64,000 bases of DNA. It comes from Opisthorchis felineus (taxonomy: Eukaryota; Platyhelminthes; Trematoda; Opisthorchiida; Opisthorchiidae). The DNA is taken from the NCBI GenBank assembly GCA_004794785.1, contig SJOL01003040.1, positions 535,991-599,990 on the forward strand, in the 5' to 3' direction. Positions within the stretch are counted from its first letter, which is position 1, and each line of letters begins with the position of its first letter. Below the pieces are notes generated by a model. It worked only from the letters and a program-made list of their open reading frames with translations, had not been told where the DNA came from and ran no database searches. Shown in pieces: positions 27,501 through 42,500 of this stretch. The position numbers were made by a program, and so were the translations under genes.

Positions 27501-30500
27501 AATAATAGTGCTGTTGATTGTGTTGAACAAAAAAAATCGTTCAGCTATAGTACCCTTTCGGTGCCTAACTGCCTTGCCACACGAAGGAAGTACGAGGGCT
27601 GGGATACTGCCAAGTTGCCCAAGCCTAGGCAAGGGAAGTCGAGAGGCAGAGGTCGGGTTCGAACCACGGACCTTCCGGTCAGTAAATTCGCGCTCTTACC
27701 ACCGAGTTAATCGGTTGATGACCGTGGACAGATAAGATTGCTCTCGTTTCCCCAACTTCCAAAGTTTTGAATTGACATAATCTGTTTAGAGTGGATGTTA
27801 GTTAGACACCTAAATATCATCAGGGCAAACCGACCGTTACCATACGCTTTTTACCACTGAGATTGTACTAAAAACGATCCAGCAAGCACTAGCAAGTGAT
27901 TGTACACTATGGTAGTCTTTTGTGTGCGCTGCTGAAAATTACTTTTTGAATACAAGGACGCGCTAGTTTTTGGAAGCTTTTGTTCGAAGCACTCTATTTG
28001 GGGTGTTCTGTACTACATGAAGACGTGTTTTGAGACAGGACAATTTCCTCCTCCGCTCTTCTCAGCTCTGGTGTGATCCCTAACGATCGGTTTTGTATTT
28101 CTGCTGAAATGTGGAATTATAGTAAAGGACAAACTGAAAAAAATTCAAGTACAGTGTAACATTATGTTAACATTACTATGTTAAGGCTTCTTCGTCGACC
28201 TGGTCTTCAATTCCTCCTGTTTTTATAGCTGCTGCTGCACCACATGTAACTCCTACGAGTTGAGTGACAGTACAACAGCGTAATCTGTGGACAGTGGGCT
28301 GCTATCGATTACCCAACGCCTGTCCTCCATTTTAATGGTTTTTTTCCTATTGTGAAATACTTCGACATTAGGGAATCTGTGTTTACAACCTAGTAGAGGT
28401 TACCCATGGTGTCCGAAACGGTCGCAACATAATAACAAATCCCTTTGTTGTGTTTCCATGTAGACAGGCGATAAGTGGCGGTCCTATCAATATAACTTTG
28501 TCTAGATATCCCACCGTTTTTAATGATCGATTGTACGGGAACACACAAGACACACGGTTCAGTGACCCGTTGCTCCACTGTACTTTATTATCGTCAGTGA
28601 TCTTTGCTACGATCTTTAGAACGCATGCGACTGGTTTCATTTGTCGTGTGATGATTCTTTTATGTGTTTGAGTCGAACACGCATCTTCGTTTACCCCCGC
28701 TGGTCGAATTAGATACCTAGTTCCATTTTTGTATGGGTGTGAGAAAACGCAGCATAGAACTAAAACATTAGGCGTCACTATTCAGGGACGAAACGAAATT
28801 CATATGACGAAAGTCGAATAGACCTCAAGGAATGATCATTATCGTGCAAAACTGATCTGGACGGAAGGTTTGCAATGTCGCACAACACGCTGAGTTGTCC
28901 GCGTTGTGATAATATGACAATAATGTGAATATTTCATTGTTTCATGTTATGGGTGATGAACGAATTGCTAGATGGTCGTTTCAACACAACTGCTCGCGCG
29001 AACCGCCTTATTCACGGATAACCGCTCGTCCTCTCAGTTATCCTTCTCAGCAACCGTGATTTATTTTTGTACCGATCACTTTTTACTTATATGGGTAAAA
29101 AAAATACTTTCTTCATATTGTTCAAAATTGTTTAAGGCATTCCCGCGATTTTACTCTTCAACTACAGTAAGCTCTGTCGTGGGAGGGGGTTCAGGTAAAC
29201 CAGTGATGCCTTCCAACATGTGTCGATTTTCAATACGGAGGCTGACGACCTAGTCCAGGGCATTTGATTGGGTATCCATTGTGGGTCGTCTAAATCTATT
29301 ATCTAACCATCATCGCATGGTACCTTTGTAGACAACGGACGTTATCTATCTTCTGGGAGCTATCTAATCTGTCCAATATTTTTGCTCGTGATTGACACAC
29401 GTATCCTGCTTTAATTTGCGCAGGGATAAACAACCAGTTGTTGAGGTGAAGTTTTCGACAATCACAGTGCTGTTCTGTCTATGCTCAAACTCGTCGCATT
29501 CTGGCATCTTCGTTTATGTTGTTATCTCGTTTCTAGGAGTTCCTTACTCAGTGGTCGGAAATCCGAATGTACAGATAACTACACCAAGCTTTGTAGAGAA
29601 AGCGTAATACTACCAGCTCGTATGCAAAGTTGTTGTTTTAGCTCGTATTTCCATCTCCGACTTGCTCATTTAGACGAATTCGAAGCCCGAGTTTGCTAGC
29701 TGCACTTCATACATATCAGGCCCTATCACCCGTAGTCTGATGTGGTTGAACGCCCATTGTTTCCGGCCGACGTTTCAATACACTAAAACTGGTATTGAAT
29801 AACCTCAAATCATCCAAAACTTTTTGACGCTGTTACAGTCTTTTTGAAAACGCGCGTCGCCCTCGCGTAATGTTGACCTGTGCATACTAGAAATGATCGT
29901 TATTCTACTGCTGTTTGTTTGTCGCAGCAATGCAGTGCGTTCCGCGGAACCGAACCGGAACTTCTTCAATTATTTAGAGATTCTCGCAGTTTTTCACCGC
30001 AAACAAAAGCGCAAATACTTTTAAGTCTATTTGTGATTTGCTCGCAACAGTCACGGAATGACACAACATTAAAAACAAAATGTTTTGTGGTCCAGTGCGT
30101 TCGAAGTTCGTAGAAGTAGCCAAAGGGTCAACACTTAGAAATTTTCACATTCCTCCTTTTTCTTTCAAATCGGTTTTGCGGCAAGCTTCAGGATAGACGC
30201 AGTTTTCTGACTGCAAAACCATTTGCACATTCAAACAGAGGCTCTGTTAATCCTTTTCCGTGCGCCGTTGTTCCTCTTTGTTTCGTTGACCCGCCGTTCG
30301 AAGACTTGCTGCTTGCGAACAAGGTATGCAGATACGATCCAAAGTCCAACTGCCACAAAACGCACGGAAGAACCGAATCTACACATTTTATTATAGGATA
30401 CCTGTGTATTCTCAACTAGGTGTATCGCTAAAATTCCTATGACACGACAGTAGCCTTTAAATGCCTTGATAAGAATGTAAAAGCTCTGCGCTGCCACGCT

Positions 30501-33500
30501 AAATTATCCAGAAGGAGGTGAACAAGTGCAGCGCTTCGCAGTTCATTCACGGGTCGGAGACTTCCTCCTTCTTTCAGGATATGTTTGCCTCAAATGGAGT
30601 GTTTAGAATTTTAAGATTCTAGTCTGGCGGTCGTAGGAACTCCATCCAGATATTCTGTAAAAAATACTGAAAGAATATTGCGTACATTGGAATCATACTC
30701 CTCTACGAAAGTAGCATTGGGGGACTTAATAAGTTTAATAAAGTTTTCCCATACCGTCTTCGTCCTTTTCGGGTTATAGATTCGAATTACAGCCCGTTTG
30801 GTTTTTCAATTTAGTGGTAGTTCCTAAATACGCAGGGCAAGTAACTTCTTAAGATGTTGCACTGGTACGTGGTTGAAATTCGAATTGGCCTCTCGTGTGA
30901 CCTTAATGGTCTTGCTTCTTACTATTTTCAACTGATTGTGTATCACCAAATTCTGTTGAGTGGATATCAAAGTAAAGAGGGAACGAAAAGATTTATTAAA
31001 ATCCGCTGACAGCCTGCTACCGGTCCGTTTGAGCTTCGAGGCAGTCGTTGCGCTCCGTACCCGGTTAATGAACGCCACAAAAGAGATATGTTTGGTTCCC
31101 TGAGAGATTCACATAAAATGACTTTTACATCAGTTCAGCATGCAAATGAATGAGACGTCTAGCTGACCATACAGTCAGCTAAAGAGAGTTTCGGTGTCTG
31201 ACCTAAGAAGTACATTAATTCACTTCACCCTTGGTTTGTCGATTGCCTCTGACGGATCGTACTACTTGAACCTTATCAATTCTTACGTGTGGCACAGCAC
31301 ATATACACCCGGAAGAGGGCTGAACAATGAGCCATATGTATTCGTAAAGGCAAACAGCATGGTTACCGAACAAACATTCCATCTAAACCGAATGCTTCAA
31401 CTGGTTTCTCCAAATACCATTATACCAAAATTTTAGTCATGGAAGGTCCTCTAATTTGCACTGTTCAGGTATTTGTGGGTACGGTTTTCGTCATGGTTCC
31501 GAATTTCACTCACTTCATGTTTGCTCAAGGCGCTATGTTGCCGCCGAGATGAACCTCCTTCATCTTGGAGAGATATGTGAGGTCGGGTCCTATCCTCTTT
31601 GGTTTCCTAGACGCGATGGATTTGTCACCTTTCCAAGTGTCATCGACACCCGTCGAATTTCGGAGCCAATTCTACTTGGTTTCGGTATTGATTTTGGGGG
31701 ATGAAACCCGTATTTCCAAGTGAAATGTTTCAGCACATCCGACCAAGTGATTTTATCACCCAACACTGTTGCTAGTAGATTCAGCGTCATTCTGGATTTC
31801 GAGACGGAATTCAGTAAGAAACCAAATCCAGTTCATGGTACCCGATGGGCCAAAAATTTCTGACAGATCGAGAGAGAAGCTATACGGATGAATCCATGTA
31901 TTCCGTTGTATCCTAATCAACAACTAAAGTGCACTTGCTCCGTATTTGAAATAATGTAAATAGTTCTGATCGTCGGACCAGGTTTGGGCCGTCTGGGTAC
32001 AGAAAATGATATTTTAAGCTAACCGAAGTTGTATACTATGTGTATATGATTATTGGGCTTTAAAGGTTGGATTACAACCTTGAATATGGGCCACCCACTT
32101 AGAGGTGGCTTGATTCAGAGGCTGAATAAATAACATACTAGGTTGATTAGACTCAATCAGGGCGGACCGCCAGTTGGATTGTCTACGAATTTCTTTCAGT
32201 TCTGGAGTACATATTTATGTCTATCTTGTAGATGTTTGATTGCAACAGTTTTTCGCCTTTACTTCAGTGTTACTAGTTGTCATAAACGCTTAGATTAGTT
32301 GGCGTAACCCATTTCCAGTGTTTTGATGACATTCAGGTACAGGTTTACCGTAAGTATGTCGAGCTCCGTAATACTTGACTGTCTTGGTCAATAGTATAAA
32401 ACCGTGACTGGCATTCGCAGTGTCTTGGATTGCTCATCGGTAGCTAACATTCTCGAGCAGCTGCCTTCGCTTCTTGCTCCCACCGATTGCTTGGTTAGTC
32501 GTCCGTCTGTTAAAAAAGCGGAAAGAATTCCATAAACTTTCGGTTTCCACTGTCTACACAGCATGATCTTTCTCGTACGCACGAAAGCACGGAATTTGCG
32601 CGCCGCCATCAGCCCCTGTTCGAATCAGCGAAACCGTGGCGTCGACAAAAGAAGCGCAGTTTACGACGTAAATCAACTACAAGAGAACAGGATTTTGCTC
32701 TTGCCTCGAGTCTCCGGATCGCCCAGAGCACAGGAAACTTGGTACTCTCATAACTTTATTTGTTCACATCCCAGTTGTAAATGTGTGTGTTTACGCGGGT
32801 GTGCTGTTGGCGTGCACAATACCCTTCTCTACTACTCGTTGTACCTTTATGTCCTCCCGTGTGAAGAATCTTGAGTCCTTCCTTCACTTTTGCAAATACG
32901 CTTGCCTCTGTATCTGTTTCGCCCTTGACTACCACTTGCTTAGCTTGCACGCAGTGACGCCCACTTCTTTCATACTCACCCGTTTTATGGGTAACTGTAT
33001 CTCTACTTGTTTATTAGGCACCATATTTGTTGAGCTCATCCACTGCTAGCTTTTGTCATCTAACATCATCCGCTAATTCCTCTGGAGGAAATTGTGAACA
33101 CTGATTGCTTTATCCACTTGGTTCCGTTCCGCAGGCACCCTCAAATCATACTGGGCGACCGGGTTCTAACGAAAAATCTGAGTAAGTCGTTCAGTTTCTT
33201 CTGTTTTGCCGGATAAATCTGTTTCACCGGAGTAGCCCTCGGCCACCACCGCCGTACTCTTTACTAAACTTTTTCTTTTGAGGAACCACAACGGTGAATT
33301 CGTAGGTATTTCATCCGATCTGGATATCATGTTAACCACAAGTCATCACGGTCATAGTCGATTCTACGAATGTAACCGGTTCTTAACCTTGAAGTGGCGG
33401 TGCTTTGTTCACCGAGGTTTGCCAGTTTTACCTCACCAGCCTGAAACCAGTTTGACTGTGAAATGGTGGCCTGCTGTTGGTGCGACCAACTACTATAGTC

Positions 33501-36500
33501 CGTCTTGATTTGCAAGTGTGCAGGTGATCTTTTTGACACTCATCTGTTACACTGTTATGAATTAAGCGATGTATAAGCACCAATGTCCAAGGGTGTACCA
33601 AATTGTACGACCACAAATGAGTGTTAAATCGCTTCAAATTGCAATTGAAAAAAACGTATACCTTCTAACTTAGAGCTCCGAGCCTAAAGGTACCATTCGT
33701 CTTGTTTGCAAGACTAAGACTCAAGTACGAGCCTTCAAGCTTCGTGCCATTTCAACATAGTAAATCTCCAGACAAAATGTTTTTAGCCATAACTCGAGTC
33801 TTGTTGGATGGGGTGGAATGTTTTTGGTTAGGAAATGACAGACAAGCGAATGGAATCACGGAATTCACCTGAGTATTACTTGAAGTATCTGGAATAAAAA
33901 CACCAAAAAGTAAAACACAGATGAGACGAAGTTTTAGGGTCATTTGATGATCCTATGTACCAAGCAAGGTTTCGGGCGGTGTTCCGGTCATTCCGCCTCA
34001 AAACCGTAAATTACTGTGTTATGCTTATAATGAGTGCCTGGATGATACTTACCTATTCACGGAGCAGTCACCAACTCAGTTTTTGGATCGGTAGGTGTTT
34101 GGCTCTAAGTTGGGTTGAAATCAATTCTGTAAGTTGGGTACTCTAACACTACCCAAAGCACTACAAACCTACTTTTGATGATGTGAGATATATGAAACGC
34201 TGCGGTAATTTGGTAAAATTTCCAGTCTGACTGTCTGTCAACTTGTGGCATTATAAGATGTTCTAGTATCTGAACGTATACACAGAACCTTACTAATCCT
34301 TCGGAATTGAAAACGCGACCACTATGCGAACTGAGAATTCTTTACATTCATGTGTGTATGCATCGAAGATTGGAATGCAGTTCTAATTGTCGGTGCCCCA
34401 TCGGACATACTAAAAAGACGCTTAAAACCGCGACGATTTTGGACTTCGGGAAGATGGTTGGATGGTTTGAGTTCAACCGGATTCAGGTTCGAAGTCGCTT
34501 GGTTTGAGCTGAATCTCCTGCAACCTGGATTTAGCAATTGTTGCTTATTGCTCCGTATGAGTGGACCACATGTAGAGAAGCATTACGAATAATACATTCT
34601 TACGAAATAATTCAGTGCTACTTTGGTGTATCAGCTTACAAAATGAGGTAATGTAGAATAGTGTGAACGGTTAATAAGACTCTTATGAGCACTTTCATGC
34701 ATTTGAATAACTATTATTCCACAAGTTTACAAGGGGTGAGGTATTCCCACAAAACAACGAAGCCGTCCGCACCTTTCACACCATCAAGGGCTGGCTCCTG
34801 TTACATCTGTGGTCTCAAAATCGAGTTGGTGGCTGCTCGTAGACAAGGATGGGCGAGTATCTATCAAATTGTCATAAATAAACTAAGCAAAAGCCTGACA
34901 AAGTAGTTGGTGTAATTTTTGGAGAAAAACAACCGTAATACACCCAAACTTGGTCGCTGGAAGTTCTGCTTAGATTCCATCGTGCCTGTCTTCTTCCTTG
35001 TGTTTTGGCGCCTGTAACTTGGAGCAATATCCTCGTAATTCCATGGTTTTGTTTTCTCTTAGAATCTGTCACTCACCAAAAACCACTGCATTCTATCCAC
35101 TAGGTACAGCACATGTGTGATCTCTCTCTGTCGCACAGTTTACGGTACACATTTACATGTCACCCTAAAACTACTTTGTTCAGAAATGTGCCTGAGGCTG
35201 TTTCAAGCGATTTCATTCCTATCTATTTGCGGTAATTTTAGTTTTGGACTTTTTCTGAAAATAAGCCCAAGTTGGAGCACCTGATATACATAACTGAACT
35301 TGTCTTACACCTCTGTGACAAATGTTGCATGAGAATCCACACATTATGTTCACTTTGAGCTTATTCAAGGTATGGTATAAGAACGCAGGCTTTCCATAAA
35401 CTCTTCAGGTTTCTTCCTTTTTGTTGTAGCTTTGTCGTAGCTCCTTCAGATGAGACCTTGCAATGATGAATTATTTGCATAGTATGTCCAGCGATGCTGA
35501 TTATGGTTGACTCCAAGGTCCATTCATTACTCTCATCCTTTTCGTCAATATTCGTCCGTATTGGTGATTGGTCTCAGTTTTGTGAACAGTTTGGATGAAT
35601 TTTTAGGCATATCGATATGTAATTTCTGCTTTTTGGATGAGTTAATGGCGGACATTTTCCATAGTTTCGTGCTACTTTATGAATGATAGTTAACGGCTTT
35701 CCTGTAGTGAGTTACCTCGAAAAAAGCGTGCTGTTTATTTTATAAAGGGCCGAGAGATGGGTTGTCTTTATCAGGAAACAGGTATTTTGTCTGCCAATAC
35801 ATTCAGTTACTCACCCTGGGAAGTTTTCGTGGGATATTTCATTTAGGGGTGTGTGAGTAGTGATTTTTCGGACTGATCGCTCTCGCATCGAGCCACAGAC
35901 CCTCACTCAGCGTATCCGTAGGTATATGGTTTGTTATGTCAGCTCACTGATGAATGGGATTGGTCACTCTTATAGGTACATGCCGTTGGTCTAGATGAAC
36001 TAGGCAACGGTGGTTGTTTTGGTCGATAGGAAAAACGTTTACTCACAGATCCGTGTTCCATCGCTACCAATAATGCGAAAATCATCTTGGATTGTTCCGT
36101 AAATCTATCCTTATTTTGTATGATGTCAGTGGCATTGCATGTACACTTATAGAAGTGTCCCCCAATTATCGGTTCATTTTTTTAAATTATCAAATCAAAA
36201 CACGCTGTGTTTTGAACCAACAACATACTTTGCTCATACCATGCATGTACACCAGGCTCTGAAACGACATAGTTATTTAGAGCCACTAGGGTGTTCTGAT
36301 ATCGGTGCGAATAAGCTGATACGTCTTTATCCGTTTACCCTAGTTATCCAAGTAATCGAATCGGCCGTTTCCGGAAAAAATCTCAACCGTCCTTAGTTAT
36401 GCGGACGTGAAAGTACGATAACCCTGTCAACCGGAACGTGTCGGGTATCATGTCCACCAGTCTGGTCTAACTTCCGGACACGCGTGTGGATGCAGCTGGG

Positions 36501-39500
36501 TTCTGTCTAGATATGTCAGGTTTTTGACGTCCAGATAACAAGAGTGAGGTTACGTATTCGGTAATGCTTGCATGAAAAGTCAATTTCTTGTGTATAGCTG
36601 TCCGTAAAATTCGAAATGTGTTTGTTTGACCCCAGCGTTGGCCTGATTTCCGCGTTTTTCGAAATTCATGCATCTGCACCATGGCTTAGTACTAACGACG
36701 CTTTTCTTAGTTCGGTAGCTTGTTGACACGTAAGCGTCACTTAAAATACCCGCATAAATTATGCTGTCGAAACGTATTTTGAGGACATAGTAATGGCGTG
36801 AATTGCTTGATGCTGGTCAGTTTTTAAGCCTGCGATTCCAACGCTACTATGACGGTGAGCGGCGCTTAACAACACAGAGGTGCCCATACATTTTTTTTAC
36901 TTGTGTTCCGCGCAAGCCGTTTTTATTTATTTATCGCTTTAGTGCAATCTACCGTTCTTCTTTATTCTCATATATATGAGCTCCTGTGTTATTAGGTCAG
37001 TGGAGTTAAGGACAGTTCGATGCACGAGAAAATGAGTACATCTCGCGCTCTTTCAAAGTGAACCGGCTGTAGAATGTGGTATTGACACGCTTTTCCGTGA
37101 AATTAGTTGACATCTGATATTTTTTCACTATGAACTCAAGCATCGTTTCGGGCCTCACTGATCGACTCTTCTGAATACCGATTCAATGTGAAGACCTGTG
37201 TGATGGATCATTCCTCCTGTTTTACGCCGTCTGCGGTTCAGGCCCCATCTGTAGGCAACCAGCGCAAAACCCAAGGGTTACATATACTGTCATCTACACT
37301 TGGAAGTGTGACCTTTCTGAGCGTGATATCTGTCCGCTTTGCTAGCAGCACAGCTATAGTTTAAAGGCCACTTTTACATTCTGTTTCATACGTGCAGAAA
37401 TCATGCAGTTGCACACACGTTTAGTCACTAGTATGGTTTTATTCACATTTCAAACGCAGTTTCACTGCTGTTCAAGGTAACATAGCTGGTGCAACTGTAA
37501 CTGTAGAAGACCACACAGAAACTTAACAGCCTCTCATACGCATATCTTGGTAAAGATAGCATACGAAGTGTAAATATCATTGGCTTTCTGGTGGGTAGAA
37601 GACGCTCAAAAGGCCACTGTGCCGCAGACATCTCTGGAGCCAGCGGCATGTGCAACTCTCAGGTATCACACAACTGACTGTAAATAAAGCCTAATAAACG
37701 GCTTCATTTCACATAGCTCATAAAGCTGCATGCTGCGTATAACAAGAGGAAGCACTTGTCAAAAGCCATTATACAGAACTGTTATCCGGAGAAATCCATC
37801 AGTGTATGTAGCTGTGATTCGAAAAGGTCCCCATGCTCACGGCGAAATTGAAGTCGATATTTCTGACAGCACCGTTCATGGTTGATCACAGAGCCACGAA
37901 TGTGTTCATTGATCTGTATTTTCGGCTGGCTGCTGTTGAAGTACCGTACGGGTTCTTCTTGCCGAGCCATTCGCTAGTTTGTCCGACCTAACCAATTTGT
38001 AATGCTACTTCACGCCCAAACGCATGCCATTGATTCAGAAGGCCATAACTTAAGTAGTGAAGCAATAATGACTTCAAGCATTTAGATGCAGAAAGTCCAG
38101 CAGATGCTTCAGAAAACAGCGTATGAGGATATTGCATGTTTGAACCCGTTTTCTGAACGTGTTCTCTCTTCTCCGTGATGAACGCACTGTGGATGTTGAA
38201 CAGTCACCTCTTGGTGAGAGGGCCTAAAATTTGCGCCACACACTGTTCTCTCAGAACCTTTAATTGTGAGCACCACAATTCACCAAAGCTTCACTCATCA
38301 CGTCACCAGAGTAGCTCCAGACCAAAGCCCTTAAATGTGGTCACATGTGGTTTTATAGGAACTGACGCAACCTGAACATTAAACAGTTCAACTCATTCTA
38401 GTATTTTGTGTCATATGCAACTTCAGTGGATAGCATTGCACCGGAAGACACAAGTCTTCCAACTAAGTAGTTGGGTTTTTCGTTTTATAGTGGGCTTCGT
38501 AATTCTGAGAAATCGCGTCGAACGACTGATCATCCAGGCAGGCAACTGTCCAGAAAGGTTAATCTAGGGATATAAAGTTTGATAGTCCTGGAGAACACAT
38601 AGAGTGAAGGAATAAGAAACAGTTGGATATCCCTCAGTGTCCAGATCCATTTGAGTCAGTCCAGTGGCTTTTACAAAAAATTATTGCATAACAGCTGGTG
38701 GTTTTATTAGGGCGGATATCGTGCGCTTTCGGAGGTGCAGGCATTTGCTATAAAGCTGTAGATCCTCAGCGTCTGTTTTTCTGTCTTGGACATGGGGATG
38801 TGATTCTATGGTGAGTTAGTCCCCAGATGCTGACACTTAAATTAGCTTAGTAGAAGGCCTGGCCACATCTACTGCTTGCATTTTGGGATTCAAACAGGTG
38901 AAGCAGCAGGACAGACTCGTTGGCTAAGTCCTATTCTAGTGTCTTTATTGTACTGTTTTCAATAGCTGACCGAGATCGCACTATATTTTAACTCAAGGTT
39001 ATTTCGTCTTCCATAAACCTGTGCAATTTTTAATCAGCAACGCGAGATTTTTCACTATTCCATCTATTTCGTATTGACAGGTCGCTAAATAATCTAATGT
39101 CAAGTTGAGATAACTTAAGGGGGTGTAAGATTTTCCAGTTGTGTGCACCGAACTTGGGAACCCAGTGGGATACTGTATCCTCACATCAAGATCCTAATCG
39201 GTGCACTTCAGTCTGAAGAAAGAAACATTTGTGACCGTTCTCGAAAAAGTCTTGCTGGTCAGTTCTCATCCACTTTTAAGACGTTTTTGTTTACATTCCT
39301 AGCAAACTTTGTCTGGAATCCTTGTAAAATCTGACGAACCCAGTTTTCGGGTATTGACGTTAGCTTTTGCGTCACATGGATGGAGTGTTCTTCGCATAAC
39401 AACCAAAAATTACCTGTTTAAAGGTGTTTACAGCTGTAACTGACTGAGATACTTTTCAGCGGTTATTCTGATAGCTCAGGTTGTGTAATTGAACGGCTAC

Positions 39501-42500
39501 TCGGACCTGGCATGCATGCAGACGCACTGACCATGTCACCTCGATTGGTGATCAAACGCTCACCGCGAAATTGCCAAGGTCTGTGGACAATTCAATCCAT
39601 AACAGTTTCTACCTGGGTTTCGGACGCAACAACAAGTTGTTACTCACTTCACTGGACAGAAAAACCTCATGCCATCTACCCTGCCGATTACCCTCTTGGT
39701 TGGTCATCAGAATGCCTCTGTGTTATGTCACGGTGCAGTATTCTGACGGGATGTTTGTAACTCCCCCGATCGTTGATTGTGTATCAATCCCTACGTTACA
39801 ACCATCTCGTCACTACGAAGATTTTTTGACACCCGACGAATGAGTGCCTGCAGGGGTTCGTCAATAAACGTTTAAACTAAGCTTAAACTGTACTTCTTTA
39901 AATGCATGGGCTTCCTTCTTTGCTTACTTGTAAAATCATCACTGCCACTATCATAACAGCTCGTGTACGAATACGTGAATCAAATTCGAAATCAGCCGCC
40001 GCCATTTTACACTACGTCGTTAGTTATCATGTACTATAAGTTGAAAATTCATGATTCATCATGAGGCAACTGCTCGTGTACACCATTGTATATTTCACTG
40101 CTGATGCGCATTGTTTATGGAGCGCGTATTCGTTCCACGGATGCATGAAACTACATAAAGAAAAAACGTGTTCTTACTCCCCATCCCTCATCAGTACTTG
40201 TGTTATGTTTTTGTTATGTCTTTCGTTTTCAGCCTGTGTGATGGACAACCGAATAACCAACACAGCAGAATCTGCGATTTGCTGGACAGTAGTGACTTCT
40301 CCGACAGCAGTTTTGAGTCCGATGAGGATAGCAAAATGAAGATTGGTCCATATGCCGAGAGCCGTGTCCTTGTGGGAATCAAACGTGACGGCACGATTGA
40401 GGTTGATCCCGTTGAGAGCAATGGCGCTTCCTGTTCCAAACACCTTGCACCGCTTGCGCAACCAGAAGCTAGTTCTTACGCGTATTCTGTCATAGGCACG
40501 AAAGGCTTACAATATAATGGGCGTGGAACAGTTGATACACACGATGTCGGAGGTCCACGTTCCACTACAGAAGTCCATGAGTCAGATGTTACTTATGCGA
40601 AACCTAACCCTCCACCTGTTTCAAACAGACCGAAAACACTATCTAATGTTTGTCAATCAGAAAACCGGGCTGAACTAAGTTCAGCGAGATCACTGTCACC
40701 TAAATCCAACCGTGCTCCCACCAGGCCACCTCCGATTTCCACCACGCGCATCTCCCAATCTGAAAATGAAACTGCCTCTCAGAAAAGTGACCCTAGTTCG
40801 TTGGTGCCCTCTGATATCAATGCGGCGAATACACACCCAACTGCTGCCCATATGCGGATGAGGAGAACCGTAGACTCAGACACATCACCAGTGCATTCCA
40901 CAGCCGGTTCACTGAAGCGCGAAAACGCTGTGGTCCCAAATTCACCGCGAATCGCAGTATTTGACCGCCGCGGTGAAAACTCTCCGAAAGATGACTCATC
41001 CAAACACTACTTTCCTCGTAAGGCACAATCCCGTCTAAGTTCGTCCCAAGACACTGCCATTGTTGTTGGCGAATGTACTGCTCTTTACGACTTTGCAGGT
41101 ACGTGCATCAGTGAGGAAAAAAATTCATATTCGAACATCCAATCGGTTGCCCATTAAACAGCCCGCGTGCTTTTCGTGGGTTTTGAGGTATCACGACTCG
41201 CCTCCATGCAAAACCTGTCGCTTCGATAAGTTTGACGGCGGGATTTTTTTCTGTTTTACTCGTTTTTAATCACTACTTTGGAGCACGTCCAGGTGGGATA
41301 ATATTTACCTCATAAGTTTGTTAACGGTCTCAGGATACGGCAGCGGTCACTTGTTTATTAGCATTTGAGAGTTTTCATCGTCTGGTCAGATAAACCGGAA
41401 CGTACACTAAAATTACCAACCCGGATGCAAATTACTCATGAGCCTCTACTATTCATCAGTGGTAATACTTTCGTTACCAGTCGGCAACAGCTGAAGTGCT
41501 TTTGAAGGTCGTGAAGTTTACGGTTAATTTAATGTCGCGTCGATCACCTAGTAGGTTCCATCAGCCAGCCCACCTTACTTGCTCTATGCAGCAGACCGAG
41601 TAAGCGAAAATATGCCACCGCTGACTACTTTTCTTGCATTTTCAATTATTCCTTCGCTGCTTGACTTCATCGATAGTCAATCTGCGGATTACTGCCGCCA
41701 CTGAGGCTGACTACTCTGTTTATTCATAGTGGGATTCATCAACAATGGGCATCTCATGAAACTTCATGGAGGTTCGTCATTCGGGGACCCAGTTGACACG
41801 TGATGTGGATTCCGTAATTGAACGATGAGTAGTATGTATCCTAAGTGCGAGTTGATCATATCACTGATCAGCCACCCGTCGAATGGTTTAGTCTTCAACT
41901 ACTAACCTGGAAGTCGCTGGTGTGAAACTCTGAGTTTTGTGAGATTCGCACTGTTGATGATTCCCGATAAGGATGAAACAGTGCTTCTTGGCTTTTCAGC
42001 GTAGCTTGGTTTCACTTACGGGACGAAATTCCTACAGAGAAGCGACAGTTTTATAAATGTTCACAAGTTTCTGCGGTTGTTTTGAGCAGTGTCTTTGAAA
42101 ACCTCATATCAATGAAACCGGAAAGGAATAAAGTGACTCGCTGGTCTCTAGTAGACATTGAGCTCAGTATTACGAGCAACAATTCATCTGACCGCCTTCT
42201 AACTTCCACTCGGACTGCTGGTGTGCAACAGAAACGTGAACTTGAGTATGGGACCCCCTGCAGCAGACTATACCTCCTTACTCAATCGTGACAAATTTCC
42301 CCATGCTGGCGATCTTCCATTTATTCTGTTTGAGGACAAGAATGAATTTTTCATCGATTGTCTGTCTTACCATTTGAGACCGTCCTATACAACTTCACTC
42401 AGTCAATCCCAGTGCAGGCTAGGTATCCGCGGTAGACGTGCTAGCCAGAGTTTTCATTTTGACTCCGGTCGTAAGAAAAACTTGCCTGAAAATCGCGAGC

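Larger units (their letters stand above)
19415..40232 (+). other. Large F-BAR intron region (20.8 kb) with undetected exon or exons
   Basis: It begins GTAAGT and ends TTTTCAG. It contains hammerhead-like copy B, SINE copy 3 and the candidate exon at 32562. A second weak candidate at about 26.33-26.51 kb ends with an AAG/GTATCT donor in the required phase. The rest shows no supportable gene. Confidence 0.55.
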
